Source of the DNA: Mytilisepta virgata
Lineage: Eukaryota; Mollusca; Bivalvia; Mytilida; Mytilidae
Direction of reading: 5' to 3'
Assembly (NCBI GenBank): GCA_028015205.1
Contig: CM051516.1
Coordinates: forward strand, 58,842,230 to 58,906,229
Length of the DNA stretch: 64,000 nucleotides
A program made the position numbers and the translations under genes. Below the pieces are notes generated by a model. That model did not search any database and was not told the DNA's origin. It saw nothing but the letters and a program-made list of their open reading frames with translations. Positions within the stretch are counted from its first letter, which is position 1. The number at the start of each line of letters is the position of its first letter. This document shows positions 1 through 11,952 of the stretch, piece after piece.

Positions 1-69
1 CTAAAATCAAATGATCGTACATCCACCGATGACTAGTAACATCTTGCCTTCAGTACTGTTAATAGAAGG

Positions 70-239
70 TTTGGTTTGGTATAGTTGGGGTTTTACACCG
101 TTTTCAGCACATTTGGGTATTTTGCAGCAGCGGCCAGTTTTTATTGGAGGAGGAAGCTGGAGTACCCGGAGAGAACCACCGACCTTCAGTGGGAAAATTA
201 GCAATCCTTGTCATCTAAGTCGGAGTTGAACACACCCCA
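70..239 (-). mobile_element. 5'-truncated tRNA-related SINE
   Basis: Same family as the copies at 13.8, 52.5 and 56.7 kb, sharing the 'ttggggttttac' and 'tacccggagagaacca' segments. It keeps the 3' body but lacks the tRNA-like head. It is flanked by a 12-bp direct repeat, gttaatagaagg, at 58-69 and 240-251. A target-site duplication around a 5'-truncated copy is what LINE-assisted retrotransposition leaves. Confidence 0.8.
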
Positions 240-1163
240 GTTAATAGAAGGAACAGGGATTGCAGGGTATGGATGCTCCTCGGGATTTTTTTTTAAAATC
301 AGCATCAATTTATGGGTAAAGCTCATTTCTTTCTTACAATTTTTACAACCTGTTTCTAAATTCTCATCTGGCACTGGTTACTATGATAGGTATAGATCAA
401 CACAGTTTGTAAGTAATTTTCAAATACTAGCTATCAACAGTCAAAACAACAGACTACTTGGCACATGGTTTTTGTGTGGGATAGTAATACTTGTACCTTC
501 CTGTTTTAATAAACTGGAAAACAACATCGATCAAAATAAGCAGTAGTTATGGTTGATTTTTGGCCTCAAATGGCATGTGTGCAATGGCTTACCTATCACC
601 ATGCTTAATAAGAAAAATTTTACAATGTAGGTGTTATGGATATTGCTTTCCTTCTAAAATTCAAACATCACATTACTTCCTACAGCTGATTTATTTTTCA
701 ACCTGCACACATAATATTCAATCTATACATTGAGATAAAAGTTACAAAGACAGGTATGCTGTCTGGTTCTTTTCTGATAAAAATTTATTCAATTTTTGTT
801 CTAACGAAACTAATTCAGCAGGTAATTTGTTGTTCTTAACTTGCATTTAACATAACATTCAGCTTCATATACGTATTTCCTTTATTTGGCAATGTTAATT
901 TACTGCAGGTATCTTCTTACTGTTATCATTTTTTAACTTTTAATTTGTAAAAGTGACAATAGAGAATTATAATAAAGAACTATAACTATTTTCTATAACA
1001 GAAGTTTTTGTTACTTCTCACTTAATTTTGAAATAGAACATAAAACACAACATTGCTGTGTTATATTTTAAGCTGATTTATAGTCATATAGCTATTTCTA
1101 CAAGACAAAATAATCTAATTACTGATTATAAAATATATATATTTATCACCAGTAAAAACCTAC

Positions 1164-1563
1164 CAGGTGTGTTGTCTGTTCTCCTGTGTCTGTGTCTGGT
1201 TCCAAAACTGTAGGCAGGGTGTCTGAAATGAGCTGTAGGACCAACACCTTCTGGAGTGTAGGCACCAGGGCCTGGAACTTTGAACATTGAAGCATCCCTT
1301 TGTCTGCTATATAATGAATAATGAGGAGTTCCGTCACCGCCATCTCTATATACCTTAGGATTTGGATAATAACAAGGTCCTGGACTGCAGTCATCCTTGA
1401 ATTTACCATGACGAACACCAAATGGGTATGCTGGTCCTTTATTGTGAACGCTTCTGGGATCATGAGTTTTTTGTCCAACTAATCCAGGTAATCCATAGCA
1501 AGGGCCAGGGCTGCTGTACATAGCAGCAATGGGCCCACGGGGTTTTGTGTAATTGTAAACCAT
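1164..1563 (-). CDS. ODF3: ODF3/CIMAP1-like (SHIPPO repeat) protein, first coding exon, partial
   Basis: Outer dense fibre protein 3 / ciliary microtubule-associated protein 1 family: small proteins of sperm-tail and ciliary axonemal microtubules built from Pro-Gly-Pro (SHIPPO) repeats. The exon gives 133 codons plus one base. Visible features are the family-typical PRGPIAAMYSSPGPCY at residues 8-23, a second repeat CSPGPCYYPNP at 59-69, a third VPGPGAYTPE at 96-105, and Ala/Pro-Tyr-Ser/Pro-Phe-Gly motifs at 45-49 and 117-121. The ATG at 1563 was chosen because the next upstream in-frame codons lie in an apparent 5'UTR that starts at a good acceptor (polypyrimidine-CAG, exon start 1591). The donor is CTG|GTAGGT, exon end 1164. 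The remaining exons must lie left of position 1; I found none in 1-1163. Being flagellar/ciliary, expression in testis or ciliated cells is expected, and an RFX-like site lies upstream. The family call is firm; the exact paralogue (ODF3, ODF3B, ODF3L) is not. Confidence 0.88.
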
Positions 1564-2144
1564 TTTCACAAGTAAATCTCACCTAAAATTCCTGAAAAAC
1601 AGAAAGAAAGCTTTTATTTCTCTAGTTGTTTTACAATTTTCAAGTTTTAGGTTGCAAACAGAAAGAATTAGATATGATAATATTAAGCATGTTATTTTCC
1701 AGTAGTTAAAGCCTTTTTTACTTTTCATATTTACCCTGGTTGTGGTTTTTTTTTGTAGTCATTTTAATTATACAGATATTTTCTGTGTTTACTGACTACA
1801 TTGTACTAAATTTTGTACATACATGTATAATTTATTAACCTGGCATTATTATAAACATCACATACTGTTTTTTTCAAAACTGATCAGCTTTAAAAAAAAA
1901 AGTGTTAAAAAGAGAAAAAACACACAGATTTTTGGTTAAGGTGGGCTAAACTGAAGCAAGGATAGTTATTTCCCTTTCCTGATCAAATTTCTATAATCCT
2001 ATCACTTATGATAAGATAACTAAATTATCTTTAATACTACTTGTTGCCCACCTTTTTGTTTATCTATCTCTCTTATCCCTATGACATTTGTTTATTGTGT
2101 ACACAATAGTTATTTACAAACTACTTTAAACCCCATCTTCATAA

Positions 2145-2232
2145 CACCCTAAGTCTGGAGAATTATCACCTTTTATTGACTAGAGAAGCACCCTAAGTTC
2201 GGAGAATTATCACTTTTTATTGACTAGTGAAG
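2145..2232. repeat. Two-copy 44-bp direct repeat
   Basis: Two tandem 44-bp units (2145-2188, 2189-2232) beginning caccctaagt and ending in gactag(a/t)gaag, differing at a few positions. They lie in the presumed 5'UTR intron of the ODF3-like gene. Confidence 0.85.
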
Positions 2233-2685
2233 CACCCTTTTCATATTAAAACTACCCAACTATTGACTTTAAAATAGAATCATGAAGTACTATAAATGAT
2301 CTCCTATTAAAACATAATATAATATTACTGTATAAGCCTTCTGAAATCAAAACATTCTTGTTTTATAAATTTCTTATTTCAAAGTAACATTCTTTTAGCA
2401 TTTTGAAATAACAAATGTTAAAGCATCTTATTTAATTATAATAACTTATTAAAGTGTATCAAAATTCCCTATAAAAGGTTTCAACAAGGTTTAAGGGATG
2501 AAATGTTTGTATTTTAAAAAAAAGTCCAACTATTATTCAAAGCAGTTTTTTTTTTTATTAAAATAACTTTGGCACAGGAGAAATAATACAAATTTACAAC
2601 TTTTTTTTAAACAATGTTAATCTTTTTTCAAATTAGACAAACATTACATGACTAAACACTATTAAAACAAATTAAGTTTTCTTAC

Positions 2686-2760
2686 CTTGAAAAAGTAATG
2701 TTGTACAAGAAATAAAATGAATATAAAATGTCAGCTACAGTTATATATCATGCTATATAC
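2686..2760 (-). other. Putative non-coding first exon of the ODF3-like gene
   Basis: On the minus strand a strong donor, TTCAAG|GTAAGAAAA, sits at 2686/2685. It pairs naturally with the CAG acceptor at 1592-1594 that opens the ODF3-like coding exon, giving a 5'UTR intron of about 1.1 kb. The right-hand (transcription start) edge is not visible and is a guess. Confidence 0.4.
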
Positions 2761-2801
2761 TCTCCGACATATTAAGTCTTAATTGTATTGTGTTTGGGCT
2801 G

Positions 2802-2814
2802 GCTACCCAGCAAC
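2802..2814 (-). promoter_or_regulatory. RFX X-box-like site upstream of ODF3-like gene
   Basis: On the minus strand the site reads GTTGCTGGGTAGC, an imperfect inverted repeat. The first half-site GTTGCT is perfect and the second, GGTAGC, is one base from GGTAAC. RFX factors bind such X-boxes in promoters of ciliary genes. It lies about 115 bp upstream of the putative first-exon donor, which suits an axonemal gene. Confidence 0.45.
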
Positions 2815-5394
2815 CAGTTGTCAATACCTGACCAAACTTGTAAAACATTTAATTATTGGTCTATTTCATTTGGCTTGTGCCAATCAATTGACCTAGCACA
2901 ATTACAGGCATATTCAGGCATTTAATTACCTTTTTATATAGGGATAATAGAAAGTATTAATTATAATCTGTGTAATACAATCCTACATAATAAATCTGGT
3001 ATTGAAATGTAAGTTGATTATTGGTAAGGATACAACTTAAAACATTATTTACATACCAACCATTTCAACCTTAACGGGTAAAAAGATGTCAAAATATTTT
3101 TTAAAAAATTGATGATTTGTCAGACAGAGCTGTTGAAAAACATTCATGTATGAAAAACTCTGGTAAGTGTAATAAACCACAACTACATTATATTATAAAC
3201 TAAAAGCAAAAGTGAATTTTATAAGTGAGTTTTCAAAATATATACGAAAAACATTTTAATTATTGCTGTTTTTTTTTCTTTTTAAGTACAGACCTGTAAA
3301 TATTTATGTATTTCATAAAGTTACACTGGGGGATGCTTTTTTATGAATAAAATTTAACTAACAAGGAATTGATTAAATATTTGCAAAATAATGTTATTTT
3401 TAATTTAAAAACAAAATGGAACTACATATATATTACAAATCACTGGCATTTTTTTTATTTGCAGTAAGGTATCCAGTTTGGCTCCCCTTGAAAATACCAT
3501 TTTCAAATTGATTGGTTTTCAATTATTGCTATCTAAATTAAAAATATCATCTTGGACAGTGGCCTTTTTATTTGTTATTTCATGGTGCTTCATATTTTCC
3601 ATTTGATAACATATTATAATTCCATAACAGCTACACAATTTTCTAACTTAGGTTATTGGATTATTGACTTGTATTATAGTTATTTTTATTTACATGGATT
3701 GCTTCACAAGAGGAAGATCAAGATCACAATAAATTCTATTATTTTCAAGATGTTATTATTGGGTTACGTATATATAGATATACATTCATCGATAAAAAAT
3801 ATGAGATTTTTTTCTTATTTTAGAATGTGTTTAGAGGTGTTAAGAGGTAAAAATAAAAAACACCGAAAGCATTCCTAAAAGTTGCAAAATCCTAATACTA
3901 TTCAAATCATTGTTCTTTAGTCCAAACACAGGTATTTTTTAGGTTAATTTATATACACATGAATTAACCTTTATGCTAATTGTAAGTTAATACATTCTTT
4001 ATTTTAAACAACCTCTCTATTTGATTTAATTACCATATAATTGTTTTCCAATAAGGACCTAGACGTCATGAAGAAAACCCTATTTAATCCCTTTGGGTTT
4101 TATAAATATACCAAATAAACTTAATGGTAATACAATTAGATTGCCATATTTGGTTGCTAAGATCATTGGAAAATGAACATGTTCAAGCATTCTTCTAATC
4201 TTTCCATTTCAGTTAACAACACTGAGGGTATAGGATTATTTTGTCTCCCTTATTTATATACATTCAGTATGATTATGGATTGTCTATTATGATGATGGAT
4301 ATACATAAAAATAGACATTTGCTTCTGAGTGAAGTTAGACTTCTTCTATTCAATGGACCTAGAGTTGAGAAGCTGATCCAGTACCTGGTGATGGTGAAAA
4401 AGGGAACTTAATTTTCAGTGGATTTACCTGTAAGTTTTAATGTTAAACATGTGTATAAGGGTACCTAACTGACAAGGAAAAAACACACTTTTTATCGAGT
4501 CTTTGGACATGACAGGGGCATTTCCCCAGTGCCCTTTTAAGACAATGTTTACTACTTTATATACCCATCTTTAAAGCAGGTCTGAGGTCTATCTGTACAT
4601 AAACTGGAGAGGAGGGTGGGGGGTGGGTGGGGGGGGGTAAAGGGGTATACTTTTCCCACTCTTTTCTACAAAGGGGTGATATCTGACTATATGGAATAGG
4701 GTTATATGTCAAGAGCATCTGGAACAGGGTATAATTTAATTTGAAGGATACAACCTCAGCAGGATTGACTTGTAGCTAATCACCTGTTAACAACTTTATT
4801 GACCATTTAATTGGTTTATTGCACTGACATGTCCGAAAAGAGGTATTATTTTAGACAAAGATAGTGTCTGTAATGGGGCATGGTCAAATTTTGTCTGGAA
4901 AGGGGTCTGGGTTCAAACCTGCTGGATGAATCCACCTGTCAACTTTTTGCAATTATAGTTAAAAAATTAATGGTATGTATTTGTTAAACTTAAGTCCCCA
5001 TCATAAAAATAAATTTTTAAATATCTTTTCCAACCATTTGACTCTTCAATGCCTGGTATTTCGGTTTTAAGTTATTGGTACTACTTTGACCAAACTGTTT
5101 TAACAAGATTTTCCATCAGAAAATTTCTGGTGATTATTTTTGCAATGTACATTGGGCAGGCAACTCCAAACAATGATTGCTGTCAATCACACAGCCTTTC
5201 GTCTCAAATTAACATTACTAAAGGGCTTCATTTTTTTCTTTTCTCCACAGGTTTTTAAAAATTTAACTGTTATATTTAACTAAATTGTGAAGGAAATAAT
5301 AAGTTTTTCCTTAAACTGAATGTTGATTTTGTTTTTCATCTTAATATTGTTCCAAGTAAAATAAAAATTCTGAACTGAATTTAAAATAAAAGAA
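2815..5394. other. Gene-free AT-rich stretch
   Basis: No reading frame with recognisable protein character and no convincing exon on either strand. An open stretch of 108 codons at 3552-3878 has low-complexity Ile/Phe/Tyr-rich composition expected of AT-rich non-coding DNA. The one structured element is a G-rich run at 4614-4637. Confidence 0.6.
4614..4637 (+). other. G-quadruplex-forming run
   Basis: Four G-runs of at least three separated by single T residues (G3 T G6 T G3 T G9). This is a textbook intramolecular quadruplex pattern with one-base loops. It stands alone in gene-free DNA. Confidence 0.6.
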
Positions 5395-6120
5395 GAATGT
5401 GTCCATGGGACACGGATGCACCCACTTATGCCACTTATGCAAGAGTCAGTGTACTAATTCAAACCTATTGAGGCACAATTCAAGTAAAATAGTGTGCAAA
5501 ATTGCAAATTTGGCAATTTTCAATTTATAAAGGGACATAACACCAGACAATGAAAGTGACGCCATTCAAATCTGAACTTGATCAGTGTTTGGTGGTAATA
5601 AGCATTGTGTAAAAGTTTCATCATATTTGGTTGAGGCAAAGTAAAGTTAGTGTAAACAGCAAATTTGGCAATTTTTCTATTCATAAAGGGACATATGTCG
5701 AGAACAGTGAATTGACGCCACCCAAATTCGAACTTGTCAGATCTTAGTTTGGTGGTAATACGCATTGTGTATAAGTTTCATAACATTTGGTTGAGGCAAA
5801 GTAAAGTTAGAGTGCCGCAATTGCAAATTAGACAATTTGACTATTTATAAAGGGACATAACTTGAGAAGGGTAAAAGTGACGCAATCCAAATTCAAACCT
5901 AACCTGTGTTTGGTGGTAAAAGTTCACGACATTTAGTTGAGACAAAGTAAAGTTAGAGTGTGGAAATGGCAAATTCAACAATTTTTCCATTTATAAAGGG
6001 ACATAACTCCAGAACGGTGAATATGACGCCACCCAAATTCAAACTTGATCTGTGTTTGGTAGTAATAAGCATTGTGTATAGGTTTCATAACATTTGATTG
6101 AGGCAAACTAAACTCGGAAA
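5395..6120. repeat. Tandem array of about 150-165-bp units
   Basis: About four diverged units, each with 'ataaagggacata', 'ccaaattc', 'gtgtttggtggtaat', 'agtttcata' and 'gaggcaaa'. The array is preceded by 'gtgtccatgggacacgg'. A single related copy with a fuller tail is at 46850-47135. The minus-strand open stretches inside it repeat the same peptide, so they are repeat-derived and not genes. Confidence 0.75.
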
Positions 6121-6725
6121 CCAATTTCAGGGCATAGGTGGGGAAAGACGGACAAGGGTAAACCTTACAGTTAAATGTGCTCAGACTTAGGGAAAGCATG
6201 TACGACATTATAATTTGACAAAACTGTGTGCGATGAATAAGAAATGGAACGGTCATTTTCATTGGTTGATTTGAACATTCGATCACAAACTATCAAGCCC
6301 CGACTGGGGGCAGAAAGATGTTGAAAATGATTAAAGTTGAAAATGCTTAAATTGGCAATAATCAAAGCAGCTCAAGAAATAAACCAGTCCGAAATTATTG
6401 GATTTTACAGACATCCTGGATATTTCAATGTTTGACGTTTTTTTTATTTCATTATAGTAACACTGGTTAGTTGTATAATTAATTCCTTTGTTGTCGTGCG
6501 AGTTCATTGATAAAATAAATCAATACCCTTATTGTTGTGTTCATGTTTTTGGTCAATGAAATCGTGCGAAATATTTTTATTTTCTCAATTCAAACACGAC
6601 TAGCCGCAGGGGGGATAAATAACAACTCCGAATCTCCTAAATCTACTAATTTACATGACAATGACAATAAATTTATTTTTCTAAATAGTATTATTTTGTC
6701 ATCAATTTATTATTTTAGATAAAAT

Positions 6726-6960
6726 AGAGAATGGAAACAGGGAATGTGCCAAAGAGACAACAACCAACAAAAGAGCAGAAAACAGCCCAAGACCACCAAT
6801 GGGTCTTCAACATAGCAAGAAAATCCCACACCTGGAGGCGGGTTTCTGACAAAAAATAAATATCCTACCTACCGACCCACGACTTTGGGCCATGAGTTAG
6901 AAACAGCAAACAAAGGATATTTTAATGTTGGCCTCATCAAGACAAATTAAAAGAAAAATA
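6726..6960 (+). repeat. Mytilid-type interspersed repeat
   Basis: Contains the segments 'agggaatgtgccaaagagac', 'ccaccaatgggtcttcaa' and 'cccacacctggaggcg', which I recognise as a very common dispersed repeat in mussel genomic and cDNA sequence. Class is unknown to me; it has no coding capacity here. It is one of the main reasons for calling the organism a mytilid. Confidence 0.6.
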
Positions 6961-7689
6961 AAAAAATTTACATATTATATCAGGGCACATTGCTTTCTTG
7001 GCCCTTTTAATCCCTTATATCTCAAAAACTAAAAGACAGGAAAAATCACACCAAATTGATCATTAGTCCTTTGGATTTTGCTGCTCCAATTTTTGCACTA
7101 TGTAAATTTTAAGAAAAAAAAATTGTCACAGCATTTCACATATACTGAAAATTTGCCCCCAAATTCTTTATGTTTCAAGAAATTAAAAATAAAAATTGTT
7201 CATCCACTCCTAAAATTTTGTAAAAATCAGATTTATTCCTATTTTTTTCAATATTTTAGTTAAAAAATTGTGTGCCACCCGAAAAAAAGGTCCAAGAAAA
7301 AATTTAAATTTAGTTTGCTTTCACCTATTTTTGCCACAAAAATATCCAAGGAACAAAAAATTAATTTGGTATGGTCTTAAAAGTGGATTATAAATACAAA
7401 TTGTATGTACCCTTTAAACTGGTTAATTTTGGCCCTTAAAACCCTGCTTGTCAAAAGGATAAAAAATAACCTTTAGTAACTTTAATTGTATTTCTCATGA
7501 CAAACCTTTTTTAAACAAGGATGGACACACTAAATGTCTTGCCTGAGTATGCACATGGAGACAGAATCATGATTATCTGATACCCAACATTGCAAGTCAA
7601 AGGGAAAATGCATTAAAAGAAATAGTAAGGGACAGGCAATAATTTGTCTGAAAAATCATGCATGTCATTCAAGCCTAAAACTGTGTCCA

Positions 7690-8410
7690 AGGCGAGCTGA
7701 CAGGTCTCGGACTGGTATGTACCAACCAAAAACTATTTATAGACCAAAAACGGTAGGTCTATATAATACATTTATAACATTTGTTCAGAAATGGACTTAT
7801 TTGCAAAAATGGGACAAGAGTCAATCAAACTTAAAATTGAGGTCAATTTGGATATAGGTATTGCAGCTACAGCAAAATGGACTAAGTCATGAAAATGTTA
7901 CTCAAGCCTGAAATTAAAGTAAAGGTCTCAGACAGCCATGTACACACCAAGCACTATCTATAGACCAAATATGGTTGATCTATGTATTACAATTTCTGAG
8001 AAATGGACAATCACAAAAATGTGACAAAGTCACTCAAGCATGTCAGGCTGACATGTTACCCACTAAGAACTATCTAAAACATGGTGGGTCTAGGTATTAT
8101 AGTTGTTGAGAAATGGACTTAACTAAGAAAATGTGACAAAGTCACTCAAGCATGAAATTGAGGTCAAGGTCCTAAGCCAGGTGTCAGACTGATAGGTACC
8201 CACTTATAACTATCAATAGTCCAAATACTGTGGGTTTAGATATTACCGTTTCTGAGAAATTTACCTATCACAAAATTGTAACACAAGTCACTCAAGCATG
8301 AAATTGAGGTCAAGGTCAAAAAGCAAGTGTCAGACTGATATGTACCCACCAAGAACTATCTATAGACCAAATATGGTTGGCCTAGGTATTACAGTTGCTG
8401 AGAAATGGAT
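7690..8410. repeat. Tandem array of about 120-150-bp units
   Basis: About five diverged units with the recurring words 'aactatctatagaccaaat', 'taggtattac', 'gagaaatgga', 'tgacaaagtcactcaagcat' and 'gaaattgaggtcaaggtc'. Later units also carry AGGTCA-type half-sites like the arrays at 19 and 30 kb, but the unit sequence is different. No coding potential. Confidence 0.75.
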
Positions 8411-9830
8411 TTAACTTGGATACAGATTTTACATTTATGTTCATGAAGACAGTGAACCATCAAAATGATGTCAGGGTCCCAAGACAAGTATACTGTGGCA
8501 AACCTTATATGATAAGCTATCTGCGGACCATAAATCTAAATTGTAGGTATTATAATATATGTGCAAAGTTATTAAAGTTTTTTAATAAGTTGACACGCCG
8601 TCGACGTCAGAAAGTAATACCTTTTTGTCACAGGCGAAGGGGGGTCTTACCCATAATATGACCACCAATATTTGCATTCAAATAAATCTGAGGCATAAGA
8701 AAAACACTCAAAATATACTCTGTACATCAATGTTACTCAAAGAATTCTCTGATGTTGTCTTAAAATTCTTTTTATATGCTATAAATAAAAGGGAAATGGT
8801 CCTTCATGGGTTCAAATTACTAGCCTATAACAATTTCTGAGTGATAAGAATTTAATTTCTAAATCTGAAACTTTATTCAAAATGAAATCAAACAACTTTC
8901 TATAAGAAAGTTATATTTATTTAAGTCATGACTGATGCTCAGACTGAAATATAAAATATATGCAGTTTATATGGGTATTTAACTTCTTTGAAATCGAAAT
9001 TATAAATATTCCTGTGCAAATAAATATACTTTTTCATAAGTATTTGGCTCATTTTTTTTTTTTTTTATCAATGATGGATTTGAAAGACTTAGTGGTAAGA
9101 TGTGCCCATGTAACTGAAGTCAAGAGTTTTTATTATAAGAAGTCAAAATAAAAGTCTAAAAAGACTAAATTTTGATTTTAAAACAATTATTTACTTATCA
9201 TAAGGTCGAACCGGGTTATCCATGCATACTTTATAAACTGAAAGTCAAGATCAATACATGTATGTTATGCTGCTTTGGAAAAAAGTTTTCATTTTTTCAG
9301 ATTACCCTTTTCTATGGGAAAGACTTCCTTTTGGCACCCCTTGGTTGACGGAATAAGCATAGACATACGTGCAAGGGGTGCCAAATGGAAGTCTTGCCCA
9401 CCGTTTTATTTATAACACCTTTTTGGCTTATTTTAAGTAAGCACTTCAAAGTTTTATTTTGCATTATTTACGGTTACTTGTTAAAACCATTTTTATGAAA
9501 TTATTGTCAATATCGAGTTTTCAACTCATAAACTTCTACTCAATTAATCATACAAGGTATAAAGTTTTATGCATTTTAAACATTTAAATGTTTGAAACTG
9601 AAATATTGCGTGATAAAATTGTAACAATAAATCGACCGCTCTCGAGTTCGACTGAAAATATTATAAAACAAAGATCAGTTTTATTTCATTATCGGAATTA
9701 TCTTGACACACCAACTGTTGAACATTAAATCCCATTTTATGGCATTCTGTCGTGATATCATTCACTAACCTTTTATTCTAGATAAGTGAGATCCACCATT
9801 CAATAACCTGCAGTCAGGAAAGGTTGTCAC
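8411..9830. other. Gene-free stretch with one palindrome
   Basis: AT-rich, no supported exon. The only structure seen is an inverted repeat: 23-bp arms at 9320-9342 and 9373-9395 (aagacttcc...cacccctt and its complement, one mismatch) around a 30-bp spacer, probably a small foldback element. Confidence 0.6.
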
Positions 9831-9990
9831 ACAAACACGGAAATGTCTGCGAGAACGATCATGTGACTAGTTCCAGGCTATTTGATTGGGTACTTTGACT
9901 AGCAACGTTACCATCGCGACCCTAGTAACAAGGGAGATAACAAATGACTTCCCGCCAAACCCGGCTCTTCCGGTTTATCTGAATTACAAC
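9830..9990. promoter_or_regulatory. Promoter-like GC island without an assigned gene
   Basis: Locally GC- and CpG-richer than its surroundings and dense in recognisable motifs: an X-box-like gttaccatcgcgac at 9907-9920 (12 of 14 match to GTTACCATGGCAAC), a TTCCCGCCA E2F-type site near 9950, and a CTTCCGG ETS-type site near 9967. No first exon could be tied to it on either strand. It could drive a non-coding RNA or be part of a repeat. Confidence 0.35.
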
Positions 9991-10172
9991 ATGGTCAATT
10001 ATAAGTGTAATCGTATCAAACGACACATATAAAATTTAGTTACACCATATTTTAATTCTCAATTTTACTCTCAAATTTCCCAAATATAGTTTGTATAGAA
10101 GTATCAAATTCATGTATTCATTTTAGCATGAAGGGAAGGGCAAGAAAATATCTTGGTTCGTGCATTTTTTTG

Positions 10173-10619
10173 TAACGTCAGGGTACCCAAATCGCCCAGT
10201 GTACCCAAATCGCCCAGGTCGCCCCTAAAATACGGCTGGATAATTTGCTTCCGCGAGTAAGAAAATAAATATGCAGTTTTCGTAACATTCGCAAAAAGAC
10301 GCAACTTTTGGGTATAAACTGGAAATAATAAATTAATCAGATGATTGCAAAACATGGGTGAGAAGTTAGGATGAAACGGATCTGTCACTATCAAAGCTTG
10401 TGCGACGGACCGATTTCAACTCTTTAAAATCCACTGTATTGCTAAAAAATGTGTCTGCTATAAATAGTTACTAAGTTTACATGTATAAAATTTATGCGTG
10501 GAGAACAACCGACTTGTCTATTTGTCAGATAATAATTATTGATAATTTTGAAATGCAAGTTTTTCTGTGGCAGTTGAAAAACCCTCTTCGGACTGGGCGA
10601 TTTGGGTACCCCGACGTTA
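10173..10619. mobile_element. MITE with 28-bp terminal inverted repeats, TA-flanked (Tc1/mariner-like)
   Basis: Arms at 10173-10200 and 10592-10619 share the core gtacccaaatcgcccagt, with one mismatch over 28 bp. Both ends carry TA (TAACGTC...GACGTTA), which fits a TA target duplication of the Tc1/mariner superfamily. The left end has an extra direct copy of 'gtacccaaatcgccca'. There is no transposase frame, so it would be non-autonomous. Confidence 0.55.
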
Positions 10620-11952
10620 GCAGCTATGAGCCTGGATTTTTTTCTTTAGCATTGAAGCATTCCCAACCTTTCTATTTAAAATTATTGATTTATATACAGG
10701 TGATAATAAATTCTGAATTTCTATTACAAAATTTTTTAGCCTATGGTGTAGTCTGGATGTCTTCTGACCCTGCAACACTGTTATCATTTTTTTAATTTTG
10801 ATATCAATATCCAAATTAAAAAAAGGGGGGTTGAATGGTCAGTCTGGAATTCGGACTACTTATGGTTGTACCCTCAAATTTCGTCGATGTAATAGTCTCC
10901 CATAGTATTTTTGAAAAGTTGAAATATGTTTTTCAGAAAGTGCAGTTTACAAATAGTTTTTGATTAGATTAAAATTTAACTCAAAATCTGTAAGAATTTA
11001 TATTTTTCCTTGTGAAAACAGAACAGGTCGCCAAAATTAGAATGCAGATGAAATTCGAGTATCTGGTCATACCCTAGCTTTTCTCTAAATCTTTGAACAT
11101 CATTACCTCCCCCCCCCCAAATAAAATGTCACAACTTTTGAAGAGATTATACAAATGTAACCTGGACTGAGGTTTATGAATTGTATATAGATGTGTTGCA
11201 ATTTAAACCAGGTTGAAGTTGTTTTACTTGCTCAAAAAGTTTACTGTATATTGCTGAGTTAACTCCCTTTGTTTGCATTCTGTAGAATTTGTATCTACTA
11301 TGAGCATAGCTATATTACATGAATGTACAAGATGCATGTTATCAATAAAACAGAGCCGTTGTGAATGGTGGCAATCCATAATCACAGTATATTCATGATA
11401 TTGATGAAATTGTATTGGCTAAGCCTCAGGGAGACAGCATCAGATCACTATGACCATGTAAGACAGTTGGTACTGAGGTCATGATCAAATAGATAATAAA
11501 ACAGACCAGAGGAAACAGTAGCACACCTTCAAATATGTGTAGTCTTACGTGATAGGGAGCAGCCTACTTACCATGACACGCATTTATGGCCTACTATACA
11601 TATATAATTAAAACAATAAAATATTATTCAATAATTTATTTCAATCGCTTTACACATGATACAAACATTAGATCACATGATTTTAAAAATTTCACGTTAA
11701 ATATGTTAATTTTGTATCATATTTTAACAATGATACACTTTGGCACTAATCCAACAAAATATGGGACAATGTTCTGTCATACAACATCATCAATAAATAA
11801 ATATCTAAAAAATTCAACAATATTTACAAATAAAATCTATACAATTCAATATTTACAATTATATAATAAATAAATTAATATCTATGAGACAATATATTAC
11901 AATAATTGCACTGTTCAAAATCACAACCTGGCTAGAGGTTCACAGTAATTGT

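Noticed and set aside
11..229. Open frames over the SINE copies (also near 13.8 and 56.7 kb)
   Set aside because: They recur because the SINE recurs, span its boundaries and encode no recognisable protein.
5520..6286. Minus-strand open frames with similar peptides
   Set aside because: They are translations of the tandem repeat units, with no start or splice support.
8395..9151. Several short plus-strand open frames
   Set aside because: Composition is that of AT-rich non-coding DNA; no domain or splice signals.
10110..10394. 94-codon minus-strand open frame with a GDLGTLGDLGTL repeat
   Set aside because: The repeat peptide comes from the duplicated terminus of the MITE at 10173-10619.
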